The notes below the pieces were generated by a model that did not search any database, was not told the DNA's origin, and was given only the letters and a program-made list of their open reading frames with translations. From assembly GCF_007830595.1 (NCBI RefSeq), contig NZ_VLLD01000015.1: a stretch of DNA of 64,000 nucleotides, one strand, 5' to 3'. Below, in pieces: positions 1-6,936 of the stretch. Source of the stretch: Treponema_B putidum. Its GTDB lineage: Bacteria; Spirochaetota; Spirochaetia; Treponematales; Treponemataceae. Made by a program: the position numbers and the translations under genes. The stretch's first letter is position 1. Every line of letters starts with the position of its first letter.

Positions 1-472
1 TATAACCTATTAGCTCATTTAATTCAACATAAAGATATTGAATTATAGAGCTCTCAGGCATTTTTACCGGCTCTGCGTTTTTAGGAACATCGCAGCCGAA
101 AACTGAAAGGCTTATAGCGTATAAAAAATCGTCTTCTTTAGGCTCAGTCTTTAAAAAGCGGGAAGCGAGGCGCATAAGGTACATTTGACTTCTGCGAGGA
201 TAGTTTGTTTTCCAAAACTGCTGCATTTCAAGGTCGACAAGAAGGCCGTTGTCGGTTCTAATCAAAAAATCGAGGCGGTAAGTTTCTCCCGAAGGCCTAT
301 CCCGAATAAGTTCGGTGTTTATGATTTCGGCCTTTGTGATTTTACCGTAAGAATCTTCTAAAAAAGCGTTTAAAAAGCTTATTAGGGCCTTGTTTCCTTC
401 TTCTCCTTTTGAAAACATCAGCTTAAAAACCCAATCCGTTTTGGGGTTTAAAATAGGCTGTTCATTTGACAT
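1..472 (-). CDS. Rpn family nuclease / PD-(D/E)XK transposase-like protein, 3' part outside window
   Basis: The gene runs off the left edge, so only about the first 157 residues are visible. They begin MSNEQPILNPKTDWVFKLMF and contain the D-x-LIRTDNGLLVDLEMQ core, which matches the Asp, Glu-x-Gln arrangement of the PD-(D/E)XK nuclease fold in the Rpn/PDDEXK_2 family. Members promote RecA-independent recombination or act as phage-defence nucleases; many are annotated as transposases without being mobile. The start is set by AAGGAGA placed a few bases before the ATG at 472. No inverted repeats mark an IS. Family assignment is from recognised motifs; the role here is unknown. Confidence 0.75.
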   Translation of the reverse strand, partial: MSNEQPILNPKTDWVFKLMFSKGEEGNKALISFLNAFLEDSYGKITKAEIINTELIRDRPSGETYRLDFLIRTDNGLLVDLEMQQFWKTNYPRRSQMYLMRLASRFLKTEPKEDDFLYAISLSVFGCDVPKNAEPVKMPESSIIQYLYVELNELIGY

Positions 473-602
473 AATGTTTCTCCTTAGAATAGCAAATAAG
501 TCTTGCCGTCCTACTATTATTATTCAAATTTTTTACAAGAGATAGTAAAATTCTATAAAAATTTTTCATTTGGCTAAAGATAAGACAAAAAAGTTTTATT
601 CT

Positions 603-654
603 TGCGGTTTAATATCCGCCGTTTCTCGGTAACGCTTGCGTCGTGGGGTTGATT
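603..654 (+). repeat. Dispersed intergenic repeat, copy A
   Basis: About 52 bp starting TGCGGTTTAATATCCGCC and ending GTTGATT. It matches, with about seven differences and small indels, an element in opposite orientation at 60351-60402. The core reads ACGC-TT-GCGT here and ATGC-TT-GCAT in the other copy, so both arms changed together. It lies in the gap 473-681, between the partial Rpn gene and the hypothetical gene. The gap is otherwise AT-rich with no ORF; CTTCGGTTTTTAGAG at 660-674 resembles one half of the UUCG hairpin at 28780-28820. Confidence 0.7.
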
Positions 655-681
655 AAATACTTCGGTTTTTAGAGATACCCG

Positions 682-1530
682 TCACTCATACATTGAAGGT
701 ACTAAAAGATTGAAGAGCAAAATTTCTTGAGAACCGGTAATTGTAATTTCATACACACCGCGTTTTAATCTTTTAATAAAATTTACTTTTGAAAGATTTA
801 TGTTTTTTATGCAAAAGACATCGTCTATATAGATTTTTTTTCCTCCGTATTCCGGAAGAATTTGAATAAATCTTTTTTGAAAAACATCCTTATCTATTTT
901 TTTGACCTGAAAAACCGGAATAGATAGGATTAGATTTTCCTTTTGAAATAACAATATGTTTACATCCAAATTCGCAGCAGAATATTTGCGTATCTCGGAA
1001 GCCTCATTTAAAAGGCTCCGAGCCTTATGCTTTAAGCACTGCTCTAAAAGGCCGCCTTTTTTATTTTCTAAAATAAGAGCTTTATGCTCAATAAAAAGAG
1101 ATATTAAAAGATGGTTTGATTCTGAATTTGTTCCTAATGGCGAAAAAAATGGGATGGGCTTTTTTGCCAGCGCTTCTTCAGAAGCCGATTCCAAATATCC
1201 TTCGGCCTGAGTTTTATAAAACTCTTCGATAACCGCATTCGGGAGGATATTTTTTACGGCTTCAGAAAAAATTTGAGGGGATAAAATTGATGAACACAAA
1301 ACGAAAAGATATGATAGATTCCCGTCGGTTTGAATGTAAGCATCGATTACCACTGCTTCGGCTTCTACACAGGCTAAGGAAATTCTCATACGCAATACGG
1401 CTCCTTGCTCACTCATAAAATTTTCTTGAACGGCAAAAAATTTTAAGCCGTAAAGAAATTCCTTACGCAAAAGTGAATTAGCTAAAACAGAGTAGTTGGA
1501 ATTTTCATATTGTCTATATACAGAAACCAT
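682..1530 (-). CDS. Hypothetical protein
   Basis: I do not recognise this 282-residue protein. It has no signal peptide or membrane segment and looks like a soluble alpha/beta protein with hydrophobic blocks near residues 60-85 and 190-215 and a basic patch (IKRLKRG) near the C-terminus. The start is uncertain: TTG and ATG occur in tandem (1533 and 1530) and neither has a clear Shine-Dalgarno sequence, so ATG is chosen. It stands alone, separated from hsp20 upstream by a strong terminator and from the Rpn gene downstream by a 209-bp gap. Codon use looks like its neighbours. Confidence 0.6.
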   Translation of the reverse strand: MVSVYRQYENSNYSVLANSLLRKEFLYGLKFFAVQENFMSEQGAVLRMRISLACVEAEAVVIDAYIQTDGNLSYLFVLCSSILSPQIFSEAVKNILPNAVIEEFYKTQAEGYLESASEEALAKKPIPFFSPLGTNSESNHLLISLFIEHKALILENKKGGLLEQCLKHKARSLLNEASEIRKYSAANLDVNILLFQKENLILSIPVFQVKKIDKDVFQKRFIQILPEYGGKKIYIDDVFCIKNINLSKVNFIKRLKRGVYEITITGSQEILLFNLLVPSMYE

Positions 1531-1588
1531 CAATACAGTTATCGGTCTTTTTTATAAAAAGCATTATTACTTAATTACCAAACGCATA

Positions 1589-1625
1589 TAAAAAAACTGC
1601 GCCCTGCCCTAAGGCAAGACGCAGT
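1589..1625 (-). terminator. Intrinsic terminator of hsp20
   Basis: On the minus strand a GC-rich hairpin with outer arms ACTGCG and CGCAGT (1620-1625 and 1596-1601) and inner pairs around CTTGCC/GGCAGG is followed directly by a run of seven T. It lies 27 bp after the hsp20 stop codon. Confidence 0.85.
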
Positions 1626-1651
1626 CCTATAGTGAATAGCAGCGAATTCTC

Positions 1652-2092
1652 TTATACCGTTTTAATCTCGATCTGTTTAGGCTGAGTATCCGGTTTTCTC
1701 GGAATATTTACAACCAAAACACCGTTTTCAAATTTTGCAGAAACTTCATCGGCATTTATATCCTCAGGCAATGTAAACCGCCTCATAAAATGTCTTGAGC
1801 TTCGTTCCTTTATGATGTATTCTGCACTCTTATCTTCCTTTTCTTCCTTCTTAGAAGATGAGATTGTCATAAGCCTATCTTTTAAGCTAATTTCAACATC
1901 TTTTTCGCTATAACCCGGAAGATCTACTTCCATTACATAGGCTTTTTCCGTTTCGCGGATATCTACACTAGGCATTCCGCAGCTTGCATTCTTGATCGGA
2001 GCAAAAACTCCAAAATTGGGTCCCAAGCTCCTATCAAGGGCATCAAATACGCTGTCCGTAAAAGACGGACTAAAAAGACTTAAACTATTCAT
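1652..2092 (-). CDS. hsp20: Small heat shock protein, Hsp20/alpha-crystallin family
   Basis: A 146-residue ATP-independent holdase that binds unfolding proteins as oligomers. The alpha-crystallin domain spans about residues 40-140: it opens with P-x-VDIRETEKAYVMEVDLPGYS, has the KDRLMTISS strand, and ends with the conserved GVLVVNIPRK motif. The N-terminal MNSLSLFSPSF arm is typical of the family. The start is fixed by AGGAGGTGC just before the ATG at 2092; a start 14 residues further upstream lacks a ribosome binding site and would lie at the predicted transcription start. It is monocistronic, with a sigma-54 type promoter upstream and a terminator downstream. No CIRCE element was seen. Confidence 0.95.
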   Translation of the reverse strand: MNSLSLFSPSFTDSVFDALDRSLGPNFGVFAPIKNASCGMPSVDIRETEKAYVMEVDLPGYSEKDVEISLKDRLMTISSSKKEEKEDKSAEYIIKERSSRHFMRRFTLPEDINADEVSAKFENGVLVVNIPRKPDTQPKQIEIKTV

Positions 2093-2142
2093 AAAGCACC
2101 TCCTGCTTATAAGTTTTTCTTTCAAACTCTTCACTTAAATAC

Positions 2143-2160
2143 AAGCAATTTTTATGCCAA
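2143..2160 (-). promoter_or_regulatory. Sigma-54 (-24/-12) promoter of hsp20
   Basis: The minus strand reads TTGGCATAAAAATTGCTT. GG and GC are separated by exactly 10 nt, and the match to the RpoN consensus TTGGCAcgNNNNTTGCT fails only at the two less conserved positions. Transcription would start near 2132, giving a leader of about 40 nt before the hsp20 ATG. Confidence 0.7.
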
Positions 2161-2200
2161 ATTAAAACAAAAGGATAAAAAATTTATTAAATACCATAAG

Positions 2201-2217
2201 TCTATATTCAATATAGA
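2201..2217. promoter_or_regulatory. Palindrome, possible enhancer-binding-protein site
   Basis: A perfect 8+1+8 inverted repeat (TCTATATT C AATATAGA) lies roughly 70-85 bp upstream of the predicted sigma-54 start of hsp20, where activators of RpoN promoters commonly bind. The rest of the gap 2161-2321 is AT-rich and holds nothing else I can identify. Function is inference. Confidence 0.4.
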
Positions 2218-2321
2218 GTTACACAATTATAAAAGAAATGTAAATTTATGTCTATTAAAAAATGATAGAGCTTAAAAGGGACAAAAAATACTATTGTGCC
2301 AAATTTTCATCTTAAATAGAG

Positions 2322-3062
2322 CTATTTTGACACAGCAGCCTCAGCATAGAGGTTCTCATAGGCCACTTTTGCTACAGCCTGCTCCGCTTCTTTTTTTGTT
2401 TTACCGGAAAGGGGGCCGTAACCCTTACCGTTTATTGAAACCGAGAACCAAAAGGTGCGGTCATGGTCTGGACCGCTCATCTTTTTAAGCTCATATTTCG
2501 GAACTGTTTTAAATTTCTTTTGTACAAATTCTTGAAGGAGGGATTTATAATCGCTTATAAATTTTTTTTCTAAAACCGAAGTGATAGTTTTTTCTAAAAG
2601 GTTAAGCACAAATTTTTGAGCTGTCTTAAAGCCGGAATCAAGGTAGTAAGCCCCTATGACAGCTTCAAGAGCATCGGCAAGAATAGCCTTTTTTTCCCGC
2701 CCGCCGGACATTTCTTCTCCCTTACCCAAAACCAAATATTTACTTATGTTTAGCTCATGAGCGGTTTTAGATAGAGCTTCTTCCGAAACAGCGGATGCCT
2801 TTATTTTTGCCAACTCCCCTTCAGGCCTATCTTGAAAGGATTTATAAAGATAAGAAGCCGCAATAAGCCCCAGTACGGAATCACCTAGAAATTCCAGTCT
2901 TTCGTTATTCGCGTGAAAACTATTATTTTCATTAGAAAAAGATCTGTGATGGAAAGCAAGATCCAGCAAGCGTAAATCTTTAAATTTCAATCCCGCTTGC
3001 TTTTGAAATTCAAGGAGCTCCTGCTTCCTTTTGGGCTCAAGACCGCATTTTATAGGAAACAA
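2322..3062 (-). CDS. rnc: Ribonuclease III
   Basis: A 246-residue double-strand-specific endoribonuclease that processes rRNA precursors and structured mRNAs. The catalytic signature NERLEFLGDSVLGL is at residues 53-66, followed by the second acidic helix (LADALEAVIGAYYLDSG). A double-stranded RNA-binding domain fills about residues 170-240, with the GPDHDRTFWFSV and A-K-VAYENL elements. The start is a TTG at 3062, supported by AGGAGGA seven bases upstream. It is the last gene of the rpmF-acpP-rnc operon, a common bacterial order. Confidence 0.97.
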   Translation of the reverse strand: MFPIKCGLEPKRKQELLEFQKQAGLKFKDLRLLDLAFHHRSFSNENNSFHANNERLEFLGDSVLGLIAASYLYKSFQDRPEGELAKIKASAVSEEALSKTAHELNISKYLVLGKGEEMSGGREKKAILADALEAVIGAYYLDSGFKTAQKFVLNLLEKTITSVLEKKFISDYKSLLQEFVQKKFKTVPKYELKKMSGPDHDRTFWFSVSINGKGYGPLSGKTKKEAEQAVAKVAYENLYAEAAVSK

Positions 3063-3085
3063 AGAACTCCTCCTAAAAACAAAAC

Positions 3086-3322
3086 TTATTTTTGCTGCGT
3101 TTTGATAAATTCATAAGCATCTCGGACAGTTTCAAACTCATTTGCCTTTTCGTCCGGGATCTTAATACCCATATCCTCTTCGAGGGCATAAACGAGTTCA
3201 TAGGTGTCAAGACTGTCGGCACCTAAGTCCTGCCGGAATGAAGAATCTAAAGTAACTTTATCTTCATCAATTTCCAACTTTGCTGCAATTAATTGCTGAA
3301 TTTTTTTGAATAAATCATCCAT
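3086..3322 (-). CDS. acpP: Acyl carrier protein
   Basis: The 78-residue carrier of fatty acid synthesis intermediates in the cytoplasm. The GADSLD motif places the 4'-phosphopantetheine serine at residue 37, and the strongly acidic helix II (DTYELVYALEEDMGI) is the surface that docks with synthase enzymes. Length is standard. It sits between rpmF and rnc in the same direction, with an AGGAGA-type ribosome binding site at about 3330. Confidence 0.98.
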   Translation of the reverse strand: MDDLFKKIQQLIAAKLEIDEDKVTLDSSFRQDLGADSLDTYELVYALEEDMGIKIPDEKANEFETVRDAYEFIKTQQK

Positions 3323-3335
3323 AAAACCATCTCCT

Positions 3336-3524
3336 CTAGTCTAATTTATCGGGGTTAACAACCTGTTTGCCTTTATAAAACCCGCACTTGGGGCATACAT
3401 GATGAGGCATAATCAAGTTACCGCATCCGGAACACTCAACAAGATTAGGCGCTTGTAAACGCATATTTATACCGCGTCGGCGTCTTGTTCTAGCCTTTGA
3501 AGTATTTGCTCTTGGTACAGCCAT
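3336..3524 (-). CDS. rpmF: Ribosomal protein L32
   Basis: A 62-residue zinc-binding protein of the large ribosomal subunit. It starts MAVPRANTSKARTRRRR, the typical L32 opening, and carries two Cys pairs (CSGCG near residue 33 and CPKCG near residue 46), so it is the zinc form. The start is the ATG at 3524, preceded by GGAGG at a 7-nt spacing; an upstream TTG in frame overlaps the spacer and is unlikely. First gene of the rpmF-acpP-rnc operon. Confidence 0.97.
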   Translation of the reverse strand: MAVPRANTSKARTRRRRGINMRLQAPNLVECSGCGNLIMPHHVCPKCGFYKGKQVVNPDKLD

Positions 3525-3608
3525 ACTCAATCCTCCACTACAAAATATCTAAAATTAAAAAACGTATTTGCCGCACCTTTTTGCGGCTATTCACATAATT
3601 AAGTGCCT

Positions 3609-3637
3609 ATTCTACACTAAAACCCGCAAAAAGTCAA
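3609..3637 (-). promoter_or_regulatory. Promoter of the rpmF-acpP-rnc operon
   Basis: On the minus strand TTGACT and TAGAAT are separated by 17 bp. The predicted start is near 3601. The leader then contains a perfect six-pair hairpin (GCCGCA / TGCGGC, 3570-3587) before the rpmF ribosome binding site. Confidence 0.8.
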
Positions 3638-3671
3638 GCCAAAATCCAAAATTGATTTCCGTGCAAAATTC

Positions 3672-3713
3672 CAAAATCCAGAGGATAAAATCCATAGGAT
3701 AAATCCAAAGGAT
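3672..3713 (-). repeat. Three tandem 13-14 bp mini-palindromes after glmL
   Basis: On the minus strand, immediately after the glmL stop, the unit TCCTnTGGATTTTA occurs three times with T, A or C at the variable position. Each unit is a small palindrome (ATCC/GGAT) with a T-rich tail. It may serve as a weak terminator for glmS-glmL. Confidence 0.55.
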
Positions 3714-3717
3714 TGGT

Positions 3718-5097
3718 TTACACCAGATATTTTTTCATTATCCTTATTGCCATATCGGGTTCTTCGGTGGCCAAAAGCCCCATGGCCGATAAAATATACT
3801 CCTTATCAAGGAGGAACTGGGGATTTTTAGGTTTTAAGCTAAAAGGATCATCCTCACGGAATTTGCAAGCTTCCATAATTTCTTTATAATGGGAATTATA
3901 AACCAAAATACCGCCTGTCCCTATTACGTAACGCAGCTGGGTTAAATCCTTTCCTTCTTGCTGAAAACTGGCTCCGCAGCCGGTATAAACAGGAGTCAAA
4001 ACTCCTACATGACGGCTCATAGAAACATCGGCACATACCTTGGCAACGGCACAATCAAAGGCCAAATCCTTTTCGTTTTCAGAAATAAAATCCGTGTGCT
4101 CATTTCTTTTTTTGACTTCTTCTTCAATATTGTACTTATATTCTTTTGAAAGATAGTGCCTAAGCCCATGAGGGCCTTGTACTGAGGCTACGGTCGGAAG
4201 GGAGTAGCGCATTCCAAGGTCTCCCTCGACAGTGCGTTTTAAAAAAGCTTCGGGGAGACCGTATAAAAAAACCGAACCTTGGGTAGGGTCCCCGTCGGCG
4301 GCGGAATGAACATCGGTTGTAGCCCCTCCTATATCTATGACGATAAGGTCGCCTAAACCGGCTTCATTTTCAGTACCTTCAGAAAGAGTTTGAGCGGCCT
4401 TTAGAACAGCTGCAGGTGTGGGCATTAGGATATTATCGATATTGTTTTCGACATGGGTCATACCCTTTGCATGCACAATATTATTCATAAAGATGCTGCG
4501 GATTGTTTCGCGGGCGCTTTCAACATTGAGTTTGTTTATCTTGGGCATTACATTTTCAGCCAGATGATAGTCTACCTTGTCTTTAAAGATTTCGATTATT
4601 TCATCTTCGGCACTCTTGTTGCCTGCAACTACAACAGGAACCTTAATACCGTAATCTGCAAGCATTTTTGCATTGTGTATTATACAGCGCGAATCGCCTC
4701 CATTGGTTCCGCCAGCTAAGAGGATTATATCCGCATTTGAGTTTACTATCTCCTCAGCTTCACCTTTGTTAAGATTGTGGCTGTAAGTGTGAATTACCTT
4801 GGCTCCCGCCCCCAGAGCAGCCCGTTTTGCCGCCTCGCTTGTAAGTTCAGGTACAAGGCCTATGGCTATAATCTTCAAGCCTCCTGCGGCCGAAGAACAA
4901 GCAAGGCTTTTTACTACCTTATAATCCGTTCCGGTTTTTTTGTGCAAGATTTCAAGGGCATTATTATAGCCGGTCATAACATCGGTTTCAACGGTAGTAT
5001 AAGCTTTCGCCGTGCCGATTATGTCTTCTTTTTCGATATCCACAAGAGTTATCTTCGTGTTGGTACTTCCGAAGTCAACAAATAAATAGCAGTTCAT
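3718..5097 (-). CDS. glmL: Glutamate (methylaspartate) mutase accessory protein GlmL/MutL
   Basis: A 459-residue ATPase of the ASKHA fold that is thought to reactivate or protect the B12-dependent glutamate mutase. The phosphate-binding motif DFGSTNTKITLVD is at residues 8-20, and a second motif VIDIGGATTDVHS lies near residues 253-265. Further family blocks are ILLAGGTNGGD and the C-terminal IGTGGILVY. It follows glmS by 30 bp on the same strand. The catalytic glmE gene that often follows is absent: the next gene downstream is the separately promoted rpmF. The family is clear; which mutase it serves is inferred from glmS. Confidence 0.93.
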   Translation of the reverse strand: MNCYLFVDFGSTNTKITLVDIEKEDIIGTAKAYTTVETDVMTGYNNALEILHKKTGTDYKVVKSLACSSAAGGLKIIAIGLVPELTSEAAKRAALGAGAKVIHTYSHNLNKGEAEEIVNSNADIILLAGGTNGGDSRCIIHNAKMLADYGIKVPVVVAGNKSAEDEIIEIFKDKVDYHLAENVMPKINKLNVESARETIRSIFMNNIVHAKGMTHVENNIDNILMPTPAAVLKAAQTLSEGTENEAGLGDLIVIDIGGATTDVHSAADGDPTQGSVFLYGLPEAFLKRTVEGDLGMRYSLPTVASVQGPHGLRHYLSKEYKYNIEEEVKKRNEHTDFISENEKDLAFDCAVAKVCADVSMSRHVGVLTPVYTGCGASFQQEGKDLTQLRYVIGTGGILVYNSHYKEIMEACKFREDDPFSLKPKNPQFLLDKEYILSAMGLLATEEPDMAIRIMKKYLV

Positions 5098-5127
5098 TTT
5101 GAGTAAATTTTAAATTCAAGTTAAGTT

Positions 5128-5547
5128 CTATGCATGATCGGGAAAATCCGCATATAAATCTTTAATAGTCGTTTCAACCGGAGTTCCCGGAGGATAAACA
5201 TGATCAAATCCCATATCGGTAAAACGTTTGTGAACATCGTCAAAATCCTGTTTACCTACAACTATGTTTCCGCCTACAAAAAGTTTAATACCCTTTAAGC
5301 CTGCTTCATCGCATTTTTCGCGCAAGCCCTTGCAGTCAAGCTCGCCTTGTCCGTAAAGGGAAGATACCAAAATCGCATCCGCATTCGTTTCAAGGGCTGC
5401 ATTTATAAAGTCCTCTTGGGGACTTAAAACGCCTATGTTGTTTACCTCAAAACCGGCTTCAGTCAAAGAGTAATCCAAAATTTTATTACCGACAGCATGA
5501 CAATCAGAGCCTATTACACCCAATACAAGTTTAATCTTTCTTGCCAT
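5128..5547 (-). CDS. glmS: Methylaspartate mutase S subunit (B12-binding)
   Basis: The 139-residue cobalamin-binding subunit of glutamate mutase, which interconverts glutamate and 3-methylaspartate in glutamate fermentation. The base-off cobalamin motif D-x-H-x-x-G is at residues 15-20 (DCHAVG), with the other two signature loops VSSLYGQG and GGNIVVG following. The start is the ATG at 5547 behind AGGAGG; the open frame extends about 110 codons upstream, but that part has no domain and crosses the promoter. Transcribed with glmL. Confidence 0.95.
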   Translation of the reverse strand: MARKIKLVLGVIGSDCHAVGNKILDYSLTEAGFEVNNIGVLSPQEDFINAALETNADAILVSSLYGQGELDCKGLREKCDEAGLKGIKLFVGGNIVVGKQDFDDVHKRFTDMGFDHVYPPGTPVETTIKDLYADFPDHA

Positions 5548-5581
5548 ATTCCGCCTCCTCAAATTCATCGTGTTTAAAATC

Positions 5582-5610
5582 AGTCTATTATTAAAAGAAA
5601 GATATGTCAA
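5582..5610 (-). promoter_or_regulatory. Promoter of glmS-glmL
   Basis: TTGACA and TAGACT on the minus strand are 17 bp apart, giving a start near 5575 and a short leader. It stands back to back with the divergent promoter at 5639-5667. Confidence 0.65.
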
Positions 5611-5638
5611 GTACGCTAAAAAGACAAAGAAGTACTTC

Positions 5639-5667
5639 TTGTAAAAAATATTAAAATTGAGTATATT
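5639..5667 (+). promoter_or_regulatory. Promoter of the TRAP transporter operon
   Basis: TTGTAA and TATATT are 17 bp apart. The -10 box ends only 8 bp before the ATG at 5676, so the transcript should be leaderless or carry a leader of one or two nucleotides. No Shine-Dalgarno sequence is present. Confidence 0.65.
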
Positions 5668-5675
5668 ACTCAAAT

Positions 5676-5936
5676 ATGCCGGAAACCACAGACTGGGAAA
5701 CAAAAAAATTTGACGAACTATTTGATGACGAAATAAGGGTTTTAACAAGAAGACGGGAGCACGATAAAGACTGCTCGATAGATGATCTTCAAGGCACCCT
5801 AGAGGCTCTTTATGTACTTGAAGGAAACAATATTGACGGACGCAGCAAGGTTCATGAAATAGCCCTTTCAGCTTCAATATCAGCCTATGAAAAATTTATA
5901 GAGGACTGGAAAAATGAAAAAACTACAAAAAAATAA
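5676..5936 (+). CDS. Small acidic conserved-type protein upstream of tatT
   Basis: An 86-residue protein I cannot assign. It is charged, mostly helical, without membrane segments or cysteine motifs. It is the first gene of the TRAP operon and overlaps the start of tatT by 23 bp, which suggests translational coupling. The ATG lies at the predicted transcription start. The comparable Treponema pallidum locus is tatT-tatP-permease; whether a counterpart of this small gene precedes it there should be checked by alignment. Function unknown. Confidence 0.7.
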   Translation: MPETTDWETKKFDELFDDEIRVLTRRREHDKDCSIDDLQGTLEALYVLEGNNIDGRSKVHEIALSASISAYEKFIEDWKNEKTTKK

Positions 5937-6936
5937 TGGATTTATAATGTTCATAGGGTTATTTTTTACCTTAACTCTTCTTGGTTTTTCTTCATGTTCA
6001 ATAAAAAAAATGGCCTATAATTCGGCAGCAAATGCCATGGCTCCCCTTCCCGAAAAAAAAATAAAGCCTGATCCCGATGCTCCGAATCCCATTACAGCCT
6101 TAACCGAAGAGGATGATATAGAACTCGTAGGAGAGGTTTTTCCAGTCATTTTGAAACTCTATGAGGGGATGCACATTGCAAACCCCGCACATAGGGGGCT
6201 TGCAATAATGACGGGCGAGCTTTACATAATGTATGCAAACGTATTTGTAGAAGGTCCTGCCAATTATCTTTCGGATGACGAATACGATAAAAAAGATGAG
6301 GCTTTTAATAGAGCAAAAAAGTTTTATAAAAGAGGATATAACAAAATCCTTTCGGCCCTCGATATAGCCTATCCCGGATTTACCGAAGCTATAAATTCCG
6401 ATAATACGGAAAAAATAGAGGCAATGCTCAAAAATTGTAAACCCTATGATACGGAAGCCTTACATTGGGCAGGAGCCGGCATTTTGGCAGCCTTTTCCCT
6501 TGATCCCTTAGATATTCAAAGTTTACAAGCCGTTCAAGGGGCTAGGCTGATGCTTGAAAAAGTTTGCAGCCTTGATCCTGATTATTCTGAAGGAGCAGTG
6601 TGGGAAATTTTGGCTAAATTTTACGCCTCAGCACCGGACAGTCTGGGCGGAAATATTGAAAAGGCCGAGATAGCCTATAAAAATGCCCTTGAGCTAGCCG
6701 GAGGGAAAAGTCCTTCAATTTATGTAACCTATGCCCTCTCTTTTTGTGTACCTAGGCAGGACGGCAAGGGATTTGATGAAGCAATCGAAAAAGCCTTAGC
6801 AATCAATCCCGAATCGGATCCGGCTAATAAGCTGGCTAATAAGCCAACTAATAAGCTGGCCATAAGCATTTCGCAAAGATATGCAAAATGGCTAAAAGAA
6901 AATAAGGAAATGTTTATATTGGGAGATATGGAATGA
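5914..6936 (+). CDS. tatT: TRAP-associated TPR lipoprotein TatT
   Basis: A 340-residue lipoprotein. Residues 1-27 form a signal peptide ending at the lipobox FSSC (Cys28), a relaxed spirochaete lipobox. The mature part is alpha-helical, with TPR-like repeats (for example DPDYSEGAVWEILAKFYA and AEIAYKNALELAG), and matches the TatT type, which forms a trimer with the TRAP solute-binding protein in T. pallidum. It overlaps the upstream gene by 23 bp and the next gene by 4 bp. A 12-bp direct repeat (three units, 6823-6858) encodes ANKLANKPTNKL close to the C-terminus. Confidence 0.88.
   Translation: MKKLQKNNGFIMFIGLFFTLTLLGFSSCSIKKMAYNSAANAMAPLPEKKIKPDPDAPNPITALTEEDDIELVGEVFPVILKLYEGMHIANPAHRGLAIMTGELYIMYANVFVEGPANYLSDDEYDKKDEAFNRAKKFYKRGYNKILSALDIAYPGFTEAINSDNTEKIEAMLKNCKPYDTEALHWAGAGILAAFSLDPLDIQSLQAVQGARLMLEKVCSLDPDYSEGAVWEILAKFYASAPDSLGGNIEKAEIAYKNALELAGGKSPSIYVTYALSFCVPRQDGKGFDEAIEKALAINPESDPANKLANKPTNKLAISISQRYAKWLKENKEMFILGDME

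Noticed and set aside
1..472. Active insertion sequence at the left edge
   Set aside because: The Rpn/PD-(D/E)XK family is often labelled transposase, but no terminal inverted repeats or target duplications are visible and the gene is cut by the window edge.
2281..2302. Second possible sigma-54 site (minus strand TTTGGCACAATAGTATT)
   Set aside because: The -24 part matches, but the -12 GC is absent, and no gene follows at a suitable distance.
2093..2321. CIRCE (HrcA) operator for hsp20 or htpG
   Set aside because: The TTAGCACTC-N9-GAGTGCTAA pattern was not found upstream of either gene.
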